Shown here: positions 52,210 to 63,421 of the stretch, in pieces
Layout: each line of letters begins with the position of its first letter
Position numbering within the stretch: the stretch's first letter is position 1
Assembly: GCA_009733775.1 (NCBI GenBank)
Contig: WOGZ01000013.1
Location: 1-64,000 of the forward strand
Length of the DNA: 64,000 bases
Direction of reading: 5' to 3'
From: Alectoria sarmentosa
Taxonomy: Eukaryota; Ascomycota; Lecanoromycetes; Lecanorales; Parmeliaceae
Notes under the pieces: generated by a model
What the model saw: the letters and a program-made list of their open reading frames with translations, nothing else
Database searches by the model: none
Told to the model about the DNA's origin: nothing
Program-made: the position numbers and the translations under genes

Positions 52210-55200
52210 ATGGCATCGATCACTGCAGATGGGGTTCTTTCCTCATCTAAAATACGAAAAGAGGGAGAAGTCGGTCATAAGTGCTTCTTTCCAAGTCTCT
52301 CAGAAGCCCAGCCTGGATCAGGGCAATGGCTCAAGACTGCGATTGATCTCGAGGGTGTAGACTTACGAGGGTGGTGCGAGTCTTACAACTCCAATCTCGG
52401 CGCGCTGTTCAAAGCTGTATGGGCTATAGTACTGGCACGGTATGTTGGTATAGAGCATGTATGCTTTTGGTTCTACAATGCTGCCGAGGAAAAACGCCGC
52501 CTGTCTGTCGTCAGTCTGAGACTGGAAAGCACCACTTCAATCGAGTCCCTGTTGCGCGAGGTGGAAGTTGGGGATGCAAGTTCCAATTCGCCGTTCGTCG
52601 TCGGTCGCCCGAATGACGATCGTGGGGGAGAAGGTGCGGCTGCGAAAGCATTTTGTAATACATGCCTGTGCTTCTTCAATGAGGGGCAAACCTCAGACAT
52701 CGAGGCAAAAGGCCAATTCGAGAGCGAAAATGAGCAGTGTAGCGCAGAGAATGACATCGTATTGAGTGTCAATGCATCTCAGGAAGCCATTCATGTCGCA
52801 CTCGCCCACTCGTCTTCGATCATGTCTAAGCAACAGGCCGTTCATTTGGGGTTTGCTGTTAGCGAAGGATTGAGGTCCGCAACGGTACTGGGTCTGCAAT
52901 CCTCTTCCCGAGACATAGATCTTTTCCATCACCATCACGTGAAGCAAGTCGATGAATGGAATCGTTTCGTCCCTCGAACCATTCACGCATGCGCATACGA
53001 AGCCATTCGGCAACAGATAGCAGAGAGACCTACTGCTCAGGCAATTTGTTCGTGGGATGGCAATCTGACATACGCAGAGCTTGGCCAGCTTTCAAACCAA
53101 TTGGCGCAACAGATGGCCTCTCTGGGTGTTGGGCCGGAAGTGTTGGTACCGATATGCTTCCACAAGTCCAAATGGGCCGTCGTGGCGATGTTAGGGGTCA
53201 TGAAGGCTGGGGGTGCTTTCGTGCCTTTGAGTCCGTTTGATCCGAGAAAGCACTTGGAGACCATTATTCAGGATGTGGGTGCAAGGTTTGTTCTTGCGGA
53301 TATCGACGCAGCAGACCTATTTGGTGAGACTATAGATAGAGTCTTTGTGGTCCCACCAGCCGAGAAGCTAGCAACAGCTTCGGACGACTGTGCTCTTCCG
53401 GTAGTCAGTTCAGAAAACATAGCTTACGTGATATATACCTCAGGAAGTACGGGAATCCCAAAAGGCGTTTTGATAGAACACCGCGCTCTCAGCACAAACA
53501 TGAAACATCTGGGCGCTGCATTCGGACTCTCAAGGGTTTCACGAGTATACCAATTCTCGTCATACACATTCGACGTGGCGGTCCTGGACATCTTCGTCAC
53601 TTTGGCCGCAGGTGGCTGCATCTGTATCCCGTCGGAAGACCAGAGAGCGAACAATGTAGAGGCGATGAACCGCATGAATGTCACACTTGCCATCCTGACA
53701 CCCTCGATTGCGAGGACAATCGACCCAGAAAGCTTGGAGACGCTTGAGACTCTGATTTTCGGTGGGGAGGCGGTGGGTCGTAGCGATGTCAGTCAATGGG
53801 CTAAGAAAGTACGCCTCATTAATGCTTATGGGCCAACGGAATGCTGCATTGCCTGCAATTTTAATACCTATGCGGGCATAGACAGTCGTCCCGATGTTAT
53901 TGGCCGCGCTGTGGGCTCAACATCCTGGGTCGTGGAGCCGGATAACCATGAATTTCTAGCACCTGTTGGTGCTGTAGGAGAGTTGGTTGTTCAAGGGGGT
54001 ACTTTGGCGCGAGGATACCTACATAATCGAGAGAAGACTGAAATGTCTTTTGTCCTTCCAAAGTGGCTCTCTGAGAGTACTTCAAAGCGCGTCTATAAGA
54101 CTGGCGATTTGGTCCGCTATACCGACGACGGGAGGCTGGTTTACCTTGGACGGAAAGACACGCAGGTGAAATTGCACGGCCAGCGGATTGAAGTTGGAGA
54201 GATCGAGCATCATATCATAAGCCATCCTTTGGTCAAGAACGCGTTGGTACTTTTAGCAGATATTCGGAAACGTATTAAAGGTCTGGTATCAGTGGTAGTA
54301 ATGTGCGATGATTCGAGTGAAAAAGCCAGGGGTGGGTTGAATCTTGTGAACATTGAGCAAGGATTTGTCACGGCGCAAGTCAATCTCGTCCACGATTACG
54401 TGTCTAAGCGAGTTCCCACACACATGATACCGACAATGTGGCTGGTAGTGGAAAATTTTCCTCATCTGCCGTCTGCTAAAGTCGACAGGAAGGCAGTGGC
54501 AAGGTGGGTCGCGAATTTGGAAGGCGAGATCTCAGCCCATAACGCTCTTCGTGCGAAGCGTGTAATATCCCATCAGTCTATAACTCCGATGGAATCCAAG
54601 CTCCAAGGTGTAATAGCCCAAGTGCTGAACCTAGATCTGGATGAAGTTTCAATGAATCAGTCGTTCCCTTCGATAGGTGGAGATTCAATTGCTGCAATGG
54701 AAGTGCAGAGCAGATGCCGTGATGAGGGCATAAAGATTCTATATCAGCATTTCATGAGATCCAGATCCATAGCTGAACTAGCGCAGGTTGCAACGGTTGA
54801 GTCAAAAGATACAGAACATATCCTCGAAGAACAAGATGCTCCTTTTCTTCTCTCACCCATCCAGCAATTTTACTTCGACCAGCCGAGATTACCCACTCGA
54901 TTCCATTCCAGCGTTTATCTCCAAATCTTAAAAGATACGGATACTTCATCAATTGCCTCGGCGATTGAGAGAGTTGCAGGGCGGCATTCCCAATTGCGGG
55001 CAAGATTCAAAAAGACTGCAGAAGGGTGGCAGCAATCCATCGTCAAGTATGTGCCAGGTTCTTACTCATTCAAAGTGCACGAGATAGACGATGAGGCTCG
55101 CACTGGGAAACTAGTAGCTGCAAGGCAAGGCGAATTGGACATTCTTGAAGGCCCCATATTTGCGGCGACTCTGTTCAATGTCCAGCCTGGAGGAAAAAAG

Positions 55201-56118
55201 CTGCTTTCCTTAATGGCACATCATCTGATTGTAGATCTCGTGTCCTGGCGCATCATACTCCATGATCTCGAATTATTGCTCAGCAGTCGACCGCTCTCAG
55301 GCGAAAGCTCTTTTCCGTTTTGGAGATGGTGCGAGCTACAAATGGAGAAGTGCCAGGAACTAACACCGCCAGCTGTCCTTCTGGATGATATCCCTCCAGC
55401 TAATATGGATTATTGGGAGCTTCGTGGCCAATCAAATATCTTGGGAGACGCCCTCGAAGAGCACTTCGAGCTGAATTCTCAACAGACAATATTACTTCTC
55501 CGACACTGTGTCCAAGTGCTGAATGCCGAGGCTGTGGATGTATTTCTTGCTGCCGCTCTATACTCATTTGGTCAAATCTTCCAGGATCGAGCTCTGCCAA
55601 CTTTTCATTGCGAGAACCACGGCCGTGAAGCGTGGGACGAAGAAGTCGACCTGTCAAGGACCGTGGGATGGTTCAACACACTGGTACCGCTTAATCTAGG
55701 AGTGCAACGACTGGAAAGCATCGAGGACACGGTGCGTCGGGTCCGAACAGCTAGAGAGAAGATCCCCGGGCAAGGACAACCCTATTTCGCCTATCGCTGC
55801 TTGCATCTTAACGGCAGAGAGGCATTTGGAGAGCACTTGAATATGGAGATATTCTTCAACTACACCGGTTATCGACAGCTGGAAGGTGGGAGCAGTCTCT
55901 TCAGGCATGAGACTTTGAATGGCCAAGGTACTGAGGATATCGGGTCTGACACGAGGCGTCTGGCCTTGCTGGATGTTTTGGTGGATATCAATGGCGGGTG
56001 CTTGGTGTTCACGTTCCTACATAATCGTCATACGAAACACCAAGAGAAGGTTCGGCGCTGGGTGGAGGAGTGCCAGCGTTGTTTGAAGGCGTTAGTAGGC
56101 GACACACGTGATGGTTGA
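52210..56118 (+). CDS. Single-module NRPS (truncated C)-A-T-E
   Basis: An intronless frame of 1302 residues. Residues ~20-250 are the C-terminal half of a condensation-like domain without an HHxxxDG motif. The adenylation domain (~258-780) has the A3 core YVIYTSGSTGIPKG (near 405), FSSYTFDVAVLDIF, NAYGPTECC, YKTGDLVRYTDDGRLVYLGR and the A10 lysine in LPSAKVDRKA. The carrier domain has GGDSIAAM (Ser near 825). The C-terminal domain has HHLIVDLVSWRIILHDLE (His near 1003), ENHGREAWDEEVDLSRTVGW and FFNYTGYRQLEGG, which mark an epimerization domain rather than a condensation domain. There is no terminal C, TE or R domain. It should load one amino acid and epimerize it to a D-residue. Specificity residues read by eye are about D-V-L-I-I-G-A-I-A, which I cannot assign to a substrate. 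Confidence 0.9.
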   Translation: MASITADGVLSSSKIRKEGEVGHKCFFPSLSEAQPGSGQWLKTAIDLEGVDLRGWCESYNSNLGALFKAVWAIVLARYVGIEHVCFWFYNAAEEKRRLSVVSLRLESTTSIESLLREVEVGDASSNSPFVVGRPNDDRGGEGAAAKAFCNTCLCFFNEGQTSDIEAKGQFESENEQCSAENDIVLSVNASQEAIHVALAHSSSIMSKQQAVHLGFAVSEGLRSATVLGLQSSSRDIDLFHHHHVKQVDEWNRFVPRTIHACAYEAIRQQIAERPTAQAICSWDGNLTYAELGQLSNQLAQQMASLGVGPEVLVPICFHKSKWAVVAMLGVMKAGGAFVPLSPFDPRKHLETIIQDVGARFVLADIDAADLFGETIDRVFVVPPAEKLATASDDCALPVVSSENIAYVIYTSGSTGIPKGVLIEHRALSTNMKHLGAAFGLSRVSRVYQFSSYTFDVAVLDIFVTLAAGGCICIPSEDQRANNVEAMNRMNVTLAILTPSIARTIDPESLETLETLIFGGEAVGRSDVSQWAKKVRLINAYGPTECCIACNFNTYAGIDSRPDVIGRAVGSTSWVVEPDNHEFLAPVGAVGELVVQGGTLARGYLHNREKTEMSFVLPKWLSESTSKRVYKTGDLVRYTDDGRLVYLGRKDTQVKLHGQRIEVGEIEHHIISHPLVKNALVLLADIRKRIKGLVSVVVMCDDSSEKARGGLNLVNIEQGFVTAQVNLVHDYVSKRVPTHMIPTMWLVVENFPHLPSAKVDRKAVARWVANLEGEISAHNALRAKRVISHQSITPMESKLQGVIAQVLNLDLDEVSMNQSFPSIGGDSIAAMEVQSRCRDEGIKILYQHFMRSRSIAELAQVATVESKDTEHILEEQDAPFLLSPIQQFYFDQPRLPTRFHSSVYLQILKDTDTSSIASAIERVAGRHSQLRARFKKTAEGWQQSIVKYVPGSYSFKVHEIDDEARTGKLVAARQGELDILEGPIFAATLFNVQPGGKKLLSLMAHHLIVDLVSWRIILHDLELLLSSRPLSGESSFPFWRWCELQMEKCQELTPPAVLLDDIPPANMDYWELRGQSNILGDALEEHFELNSQQTILLLRHCVQVLNAEAVDVFLAAALYSFGQIFQDRALPTFHCENHGREAWDEEVDLSRTVGWFNTLVPLNLGVQRLESIEDTVRRVRTAREKIPGQGQPYFAYRCLHLNGREAFGEHLNMEIFFNYTGYRQLEGGSSLFRHETLNGQGTEDIGSDTRRLALLDVLVDINGGCLVFTFLHNRHTKHQEKVRRWVEECQRCLKALVGDTRDG

Positions 56119-56770
56119 TGGTTGATAGCTCAGTTTGGCGAGCGCCGTGCCTTGCATTGTACTGACGTTGCCATAGATTAAAAGGTGACAGCAGTCTAGA
56201 CCGATGCTCGCAAGCACTATTCATAACGGGGATTCAGGCAGATATGATCGGGACTTGGTGCCCATTATTAAGGCTGAGGTGATGAATTTAGTAGACCGTT
56301 TGCTTGGGATTTCTCAACGTTGAAGCTTTTTATAAGCGGATTACCCGCGAAAGAATGGACTGGGTCATATAAGTAATTCAAGTGCGTCAATCATGGCAAA
56401 TTGTCAGCATCGACTGTCCTTTTCCAGCCAATCAAAAAGGGGAAATAACCCGCTACACATATCATCAATAGGATCAATGACTGACTGCCTAGGTAAGTCA
56501 TCTATAATTTCACCTTGTCGGAGCTTGCTAAAATGAGACTCTGTATTTTTGTTTTTGCAGCGATACCTTGCTTAAAAGTGATTTGCTTAGCTGCGCATTA
56601 TGTCAATACAAACTCCGGTGGTGCTGCAAAGCTTCTTTATATTCAGCCTGCAAGGTATTATCATCGCACGCTATGCCTGGTGAACCGATCTCCTCATTTC
56701 CGTTAGCCCTCTTGCCCTCTTCCCTCTGATCCAAACTCCTAACTGCACATCACAAGGATCTGTTACATCC
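56119..56770. other. Intergenic region
   Basis: Between the convergent NRPS and UBC6 genes. No supported gene. Confidence 0.4.
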
Positions 56771-57666
56771 TTACGAACGTGCCGCCCCTCCCTCGCCCAC
56801 CAGTCTCGCCATCAACACATACCCTACCACCACCATTCCCACCACCAGGAGCTTATTTCTCCTCACCCAACTCTGACCCGCATCTCTCGCTGCCCTTCCC
56901 GCATCGCCTAAGCCAGTTGTGCCCCCGGGCCCTCTCTTTAATGCCGCCACTTCAGGCGAGCACGCTGCACTGGTGTTGCCATTTTCACCCTCAGGGGTGG
57001 CCAATATCTTCCCTGTCGCAGCATCAATCCTGTGCTCTGTCATCCACTTCCAATTCTCTTCATCCAGCTCGGGCCACTCAGCCCTAAACTTGACACCCCC
57101 ATCCCCGGCTTTGACAGCTCCGACCCCTTTGACGGTCGCCGTGTTACCCTTGACTGGTGTTTTCACACTACCACCGCCAGTGCTGTTCCACCACCGACTT
57201 CTTGCAGCGAGCCATTTCCTCTCGGCGTCACTAGCCCCCAAGCTCCCTGTCGTCATCTCATCACTTGTCATAAATGACATCAAGCCTATCAGTATTGTCG
57301 AGACTTCCCAGGCGGGGTTGAAAGACTTTGGATGGAAGTCGGAAATTGAAAGACAAAGACGGGTTGAAGGTTGAAAGCGACCAGAGGGGGTATGCATGCG
57401 TATTGAGGGCGGAGCAAAGGGATAAGTAGGTGGAAAGAGGAGGGTGCCCCAGTACTGGCCGTTCACGTAGGGAGTGTTTGGGGGACCTGTGAGGATGTAG
57501 TGCCATTCCAGGATGTTATTTTCGGAAGGATGGGCGACTATGTATGGAGGTGGGTTGGCTTGAATAGTGGCATATTCGCGAGTGAGCTGGAGCTAGATTA
57601 GCATCGGGCTCTAGGAGGTTTGGGGAATGAAGTACGAACCCGCTTGTTGGCCGCTCGTGTTGCCAT
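56771..57666 (-). CDS. UBC6: UBC6-like tail-anchored ubiquitin-conjugating enzyme (E2 J type)
   Basis: Two exons (57666-57640 and 57592-56771; 47-nt intron) give about 282 residues. The first exon encodes only MATRAANKR. After the splice come LQLTREYATIQANPPPYIVA and ILEWHYILTGPPNTPY, the E2 fold, then YPFAPPSIRMHTPSGRF. The active site is in STRLCLSISDFHPKSFNPAW, where the catalytic Cys sits in the Ubc6-type C-x7-P context and replaces the usual HPN-Cys arrangement. A long linker and a single C-terminal membrane helix (KLLVVGMVVVGYVLMARL) give the tail-anchored form of Ubc6, the ER-membrane E2 of the Doa10 degradation pathway. It is divergent from SAM50 with 231 bp between start codons. Confidence 0.92.
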
Positions 57667-57897
57667 TGTGGGAAGCCAGTTAACAGCGTGGGAGAGAACT
57701 TCGACTTGTCCTAAATATCAGTTGAAACATATGGAAATAAATCGTGATATATCTAGATAATGATGAAGAGTGTCGAAGAAATCGCCAGTGTTGCACAATG
57801 AAATGACGATAGGGCTGAATGTCGGCGTCTTCAAGCGCCGATGCCAACGCGACGCGGATAGCTTCATCAAGTCTTGGAGTCCACTTCTTGTGGTCAA
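57667..57897. promoter_or_regulatory. Bidirectional promoter region UBC6/SAM50
   Basis: 231 bp between the two start codons, which must hold both core promoters. No specific motif was identified. Confidence 0.4.
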
Positions 57898-59633
57898 ATG
57901 GCAGATCCATTGGACTCCGGAGAAGATGTGAGTGCCAGCTCCAGGCTCATAGCTAGCAGTGTCTTCGCGTTAATACTCTATCATATCTAGATCTTCGACA
58001 GACTCAAGAAAGGTGTCGACCCAAAGCTGCAGCAGGAGAAGACGAGACTGGCAAATGAGAGGGAATTAGCACATATCGAGAAGGCTCAGCGGCGGCTGGG
58101 AGAATTGGTATCATTCCTTCTTTCTTTTTGCCCCATCTCTACCAGAGCAATCGGCACGTTAGTGGATTTGCTAAATTATCGCCTAGATTCAAGACAACTC
58201 TACATTACCCACTACGATATCCTCGATACGCATCCTCAATGCAACAAACACACGGAGAGGCTTCCTCAACCGCATATTCAATCCGATTGTCAGCGCCAAT
58301 CAAGACCGCCCTTACACTCTAGCTGAAGCTATCCGAGAAGTCTCAATTGGGGCTGACAAGCTTCACAAACTTGGTACCCTCCACCGGCTTCAATCGGTTT
58401 CCACTACTGATCTTTCTGGCAGGCATCTTTCATGAACCTATATCCCTCTTCATCGACCGACCTGCTCAGACCGACCCCTCGACAACCCCTACAGACGTTG
58501 ACATATACCTCTCCGTAGCAGAGAAGTCACGATTCAAGTTCAAAACAGGCACGGATATTGGGAATGCAGAAGGATCTGCCTACGTCCATGGCCTTGCACG
58601 TAACATATTTGGTGGTGCAGAAAGCCTGAATGTCAATGCTTCATTCGGAACACGGACACGGTCAGCATACCAAGCCAGCTTTGAAACCCCCATACTGAGC
58701 AACCCCGACCTTCGATGGGAACTTGGCGGGCTGGCCAGCTCGACTCAAAAGCCATGGTCAAGCCACGAAGAAGTTCTGAAAGGCGGTTGGATGAAGCTAA
58801 GATGGATGACTCTTGGTGGAGGAAAGCACGAGCTGGGCTACAATGGGGTCTGGAGACAAATCACAGGTCTAGCCAGCAACGCCTCGCCTTCTGTTCGAGG
58901 TGATGCAGGAGATAGCGTCAAGAGTAGTTTGATGCATACGTGGGTGAAGGATCGACGAGATAGCCCACAGCTTCCTACGATAGGATACCTCAATAAATCA
59001 ACGCTGGAGCTGGCTGGATGGGGGCCTCTTCAAGGTGACGTCGCCTTTGGAAAGGCAGAAGTTGAAGCGCAAGGTGCTATACCTGTCCCTATACCAGGGA
59101 TTCAAGGTGAAAGCGGAGTGTCTCTCACCACCGGATTGCGAGCCGGGCTTCTCTACCCACTACCTTTGGGTACCGAGTCGGATTCCAAGCCATCTCGCAT
59201 GAATGATAGATTTCAGCTAGGAGGACCAACCGATGTCCGAGGCTTCCGACTGTCTGGCCTGGGTCCCCGAGACGGTAGTGATGCACTGGGCGGTGATATT
59301 TATGCCGCTGCGAGCGCAAACCTTCTCTTCCCACTACCGCGCGTGGGCAAGGACAAACCATTCCGATTCCAGATTTTTGCCAATGGTGGACGATTGCTTG
59401 CCCTGAAGAAAACGGATAAAGGGGTTACAGAGGGGGAGAAAATGAGGCAGTCATTGTCATCTACTATGGCTGAGCTGGGCAATGGCTTACCTAGTATGGC
59501 TGCTGGATTCGGGCTGGTATATGCACATCCCGTTGCGAGGTTTGAGCTCAACTTTTCGTTGCCTCTTGTGCTTCGGAGAGGCGAAGACGGCAGGAAGGGA
59601 CTGCAGTTTGGTATTGGCATCAATATGCTCTAA
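57898..59633 (+). CDS. SAM50: SAM50, mitochondrial outer-membrane beta-barrel assembly subunit
   Basis: Four exons (57898-57927, 57991-58107, 58187-58373, 58423-59633) give about 514 residues. The start MADPLDSGED joins to IFDRLKKGVDPKLQQEK, then to IQDNSTLPTTISSIRILNAT with NTRRGFLNRIFNPIVSA, the POTRA-like region. After IGADKLHKL|GIFHEPISLF the rest is an Omp85 barrel: amphipathic strands such as FKTGTDIGNAEGSAYVHGLA and ASFGTRTRSAYQASFETP, the conserved loop-6-like RFQLGGPTDVRGFRLSGLGP, and the C-terminal strand FELNFSLPLVLRRGEDGRKG ending QFGIGINML. Sam50/Tob55 inserts beta-barrel precursors into the outer membrane. The length matches the family. Confidence 0.93.
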
Positions 59634-60570
59634 GCAATTTGTACAATAGATATCCACATAACAACGGCATAGCATAGCATAGCATAGCATACCTCTTAAT
59701 CTTCACGTTACATGATGAATGATTGCCAAATATTCTTAGGATGACTGATTTGCAGTCCTAAATCCCGTCTTTTAATTCTCAATACTAATACCTACTATCT
59801 AAGGTAAAGTACCCATTTCACCTACTTTACGGTAGGGTAGAAGGGTAAGCGTGAGGACCCGATAGGCTGACTAAGACAGCGAATTGATTGGTTTGATTGG
59901 TGAAGACAGCTGGCCTCAGGGTCCAAGGTCGGAAGTGCCAAAATCCCGCCCAATTTGCCCCGCCCTTCTCACACTTGACTTGACTTGACTTCATCAAACT
60001 TGACCTGACTTCACTACTTCACAACTTCACACACCTGAGCTCGACTTGATACCTGTTTCTTTCCTCATTTGACTGCTTCAACAAAATCATTCGATGTTCA
60101 ATGTGACTTCTGGAAGTAATGACCTCCATCTTATGTGAATAAATAGCGCGAGGTGAAACTGGTGAGACTCGTCACTGTTGGCACAGGATGAATAAGGACA
60201 GATGAAGGTGGTCAAACGAAAAGCGTGGATAAAGGCACATAGTGAAACTGGATATGTAGCTGGTCCTTTCCAGACCATCACATTTAAAGAGTCTCGTTCA
60301 CCAGGCGAACAAACTCTGCAACAGACAACCCACGGGGACTCCCTAACCAAAGGTCTGCAGGTCGCTGTATCCAACGAGGTAGGCTTCTCCGCAGCACAGA
60401 CGCTCTCTATCTACCAGTGGCCCCAACCAGATACTTCCAGATCCTCGCACTCCACCAGTCTCCACCGTCAGACCAAACAACCTCTATAACACACAGCCTA
60501 CCCGCATTTCCTTGCCAGAAGTCCGCACATTTCCGCACCCAAGGAGCCTTCACCACTCGACAGGCATTCT
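59634..60570. other. Intergenic region with short tandem repeats
   Basis: Holds (AGCAT)n at 59668-59691 and repeated CTTGACTTGACTT / CTTCAC strings near 59980-60040. A 95-codon frame at 60202-60489 is in the same frame as the next gene and could be an upstream exon, but I could not place the splice. Confidence 0.45.
59668..59691 (+). repeat. (AGCAT)n microsatellite
   Basis: About five copies of a 5-base unit directly after SAM50. Confidence 0.85.
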
Positions 60571-62564
60571 TTGTCCACCGTTACTCCCAGACCAGAAGTT
60601 TCTAGATCACGGCATACAGGGAAGCTCCCCAGCTCGACAAGAAGTATCTACATCTTACCAACATTCTCCATCCATGGGCCTGACATTAAGTGGCCGGCTG
60701 ACAAGATAACCATTGCTACCTCTGGATCTTTTAGGATTTTCGCATTAGGCAACCTGAACCAGGGTCTCGCATCGCGAGTTGCACACATTAATTCAGTCCT
60801 TGAACACCATTCTTTACGCGTGAACTATTTGACAAAAATGCCACCAGCGGCTCAAGCGTGCATGATGCCGAATGCCACATCTCAGAGTGGAGCTTTAGAA
60901 TCGGTTGGGCCATATGTATTCGCGAAGGTTCAGGAGAGCAAAGGAGCAAGTGGCCCAATCCACGAGATCGAGATACTAGTAAAGTCCATAGGTTGCTTCT
61001 CATCGCTCTCTCTGTGATAAGATACTGATACGCGCCAGTAACTCCTAACATAAGTACTTCTGGTGACGAAGACCCATACTTGGTGGGCGCCTGCACTCTG
61101 TTAATCGCTCTGGAGACGGAGAAGGACTCTGGTCGTATGATCATAGATGCAAAGATTGAGACGCTGTACCAAGACTCAGGAGACCATGTTCTTGATATTC
61201 GAATGCTGGCTACCCTTCTCGGATATGTCCAGAAGTATTGCAGGGGCCGTGATATCAAGCATCTCAGTATCATCACTACGGCAGAGCATCCAATTTGGCT
61301 TACAAATTTCTTTCATTTGGCTGGCTTTAGTCCCTGCAAATGTCTAAAGTCCGATGATCTAGAGAAGGGACAGAGGATTTGCCTCAAGCTTGATAAATCT
61401 ATGCTAGAGCCGGCAAAGGCTGTTGAGGGTGCCTCCCAACCCAATACCAACGGCACCGAAGAGAATCATGCAGCTGGGCTAAAGCCAGCAAAGCCACCGA
61501 GCCTAAAGATCAAAGGGACCGTCCCTGCAAAGGCTTCGGACGGAGATGAAGCTGCAGAAGCTGAAAAGTGGCTGTCTCAAAATCAGCAAATCCTGAGTCC
61601 TCGTAGTGCTTCAGCGCATCCGGTTCTACCAAAACCCGATGCGGTGCAGACTCCTACTAAATTGGTCAAACAAAGCCCGAAAATCAGCAATGGCATGCCC
61701 AGTGAGCTTCCTCATACAGGAGAAAAGCGAAAGCGTTCGGAGATATTTTCTCGGGACCATGATGCTGACGCTGCTGATCGGAGTGTCCGCCGTCGCGAGG
61801 AGAACGCACTGCGCGAGCCTACAAAGCAAGAGATGCGCGAAGAGGAGGAGCGATTAAATCTGAGTTTACAGAGGCAGCGCGAAGCACTACAACGTGCTAC
61901 TGATAAAGTTTCGAGTAAGTTGGCCGGTAGTATGCCTATTGCCTCGAAACCCATATCGCAGAGCAAGGAACGACCACGAAAGGCTGGTGACATGACGGAC
62001 GCTCTACTGGCGCAGTATTCCCAACAGTCGCCTGTCACATCCTCAGTAAGCATCAAAAAAGAAGCCCCAAAAGAGGTTAGCCCACCGAATCCAAATCTCA
62101 CACCCGCTGTTCGAGGTGGCTCGCCTGATCCAAACTTCTGGCGACCAAACACTCTCCCTGCCAAGAGCCTCACGTGCTTCTACTGGGCTTCCCAAGGTTA
62201 CTGTTTGAAAGATGAGCGCGATTGCCTTCACGCCCATTACCATACCGGCGAAGTGGCCAGACCACCTCCGAGCTACAAGTATAAGGCTCACAAGAATGGA
62301 TTTCATGGTCCGCCCATGGGCTCAGATGGTGCAGAGGAGGAGTACGACCCTCATCACCCGGGGCAAGGTTACAAGGGCAAGCTTGGGCGGCCTCCTGGGG
62401 ACGTGAATCACGGGAAAGATCAGGGTATGTCAATTAAAGGACTGGACACCGGGTCGAAGAATGTAAAGGAGGAGAAGGGCGCGCCTACGCAACCTAAGGT
62501 CTACCAGGATATGAAGTTGCGACCTGGAGACAACCCTTATGATAGTTACCGACCTCGTCACTAA
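60571..62564 (+). CDS. CCCH zinc-finger protein, probable RNA-binding
   Basis: A first exon (from about 60571 or further upstream) runs to about 60991 and includes DKITIATSGSFRIFALGNL and PIHEIEILVKSI. After a 47- to 71-nt intron whose exact ends are ambiguous, a long exon runs from about 61039 to 62564. It starts with a globular part (DPYLVGACTLLIALETEKDS; DHVLDIRMLATLLGYVQKYC; HLSIITTAEHPIWLTNFFHL) that is helical and conserved-looking. A charged disordered linker follows (EMREEEERLNLSLQRQREAL-like coiled coil), then a single C-x8-C-x6-C-x3-H finger, CFYWASQGYCLKDERDCLHA with the final His. CCCH fingers bind RNA in mRNA decay or processing. The 5' end and splice are uncertain; the C-terminal half is firm. 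Confidence 0.65.
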
Positions 62565-63258
62565 TTTCGGTTGGCGACAAACATAATTATGGATCGCAGG
62601 GAGTCTGGACTCTGACCTTATTCGCAGGGTATTTGAGACATTTCAAAGCATCAAGAGGGCAGAGCGTACTAACAGAGGTAGAGAGAATTGTTGCTGTCCA
62701 AGACTAGGAAAAGGTATCCCCGCGTGCTTGAGACGGCCACTATCATGGTAGTGTAGAAATAACAGGATGGACATATATCCTATTACAGGGGCGAAGTCAC
62801 GCGCTTCGCATGGCATGCACACCTGTTACGGCAGACATAGACGGCCATAAATAGCATGCAGCAATCAACCTTTGACTAACTGCATGTCTCTGTGTATAGA
62901 ATCGATTTCATTGAAGCCGAGTGATAGTCAACCAACTCCGCCGGCATAGGCCAGCGGGACGTACTAGTACGTACCTCATGCAAATCTCCACCGCGTCTCC
63001 AAACTCAACCGCTCCCACCGTCACGCCACCCTCTCGCTCTTTTCTCACCCAGCAGCCCCACCCCCTCCCCTCCCTTTCTGCGCTCGCGCTCCTTCCCCAC
63101 CACCCACAGCAATCGCAACCGTTTTTCAAACTCTGCTCCAGAAGACCTTCGTCCCCACCCGCGCGCCCGATGAAAAAGACTTACACTGAGGTGTGCAGTC
63201 AGTGAAAAAATTTCCTTTGGGCCCCAAAAACTCGTTTCTGGAAACTCCCGTTCATGCT

Positions 63259-63286
63259 ATGTATGTATGTATGTATGTATGTATGT
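63259..63286 (+). repeat. (ATGT)n microsatellite
   Basis: Seven near-perfect tetranucleotide copies. Confidence 0.9.
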
Positions 63287-63403
63287 CATGATGACAGCGG
63301 GGGGACTTTTCGACTTGGGGATCCATGGATTGCGTCGCGATGGATGAACCCGACATCGGCGTTTTGGGACTGCGGCCTTTTTTGTTTTTGTTTTGTTTTT
63401 TTT

Positions 63404-63421
63404 GGGGGGGGGGGGGGGGGG
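63404..63421 (+). repeat. Poly-G run of 18 after a T-rich tract
   Basis: An unbroken run of 18 G follows TTTTGTTTTTTTT. Such runs are hard to sequence, so the length may be inexact. Confidence 0.9.

Noticed and set aside
50005..56118. MFS transporter (13.7 kb) and SnoaL-like gene (29.8 kb) as members of the NRPS cluster
   Set aside because: They are more than 20 kb away, with several housekeeping genes in between.
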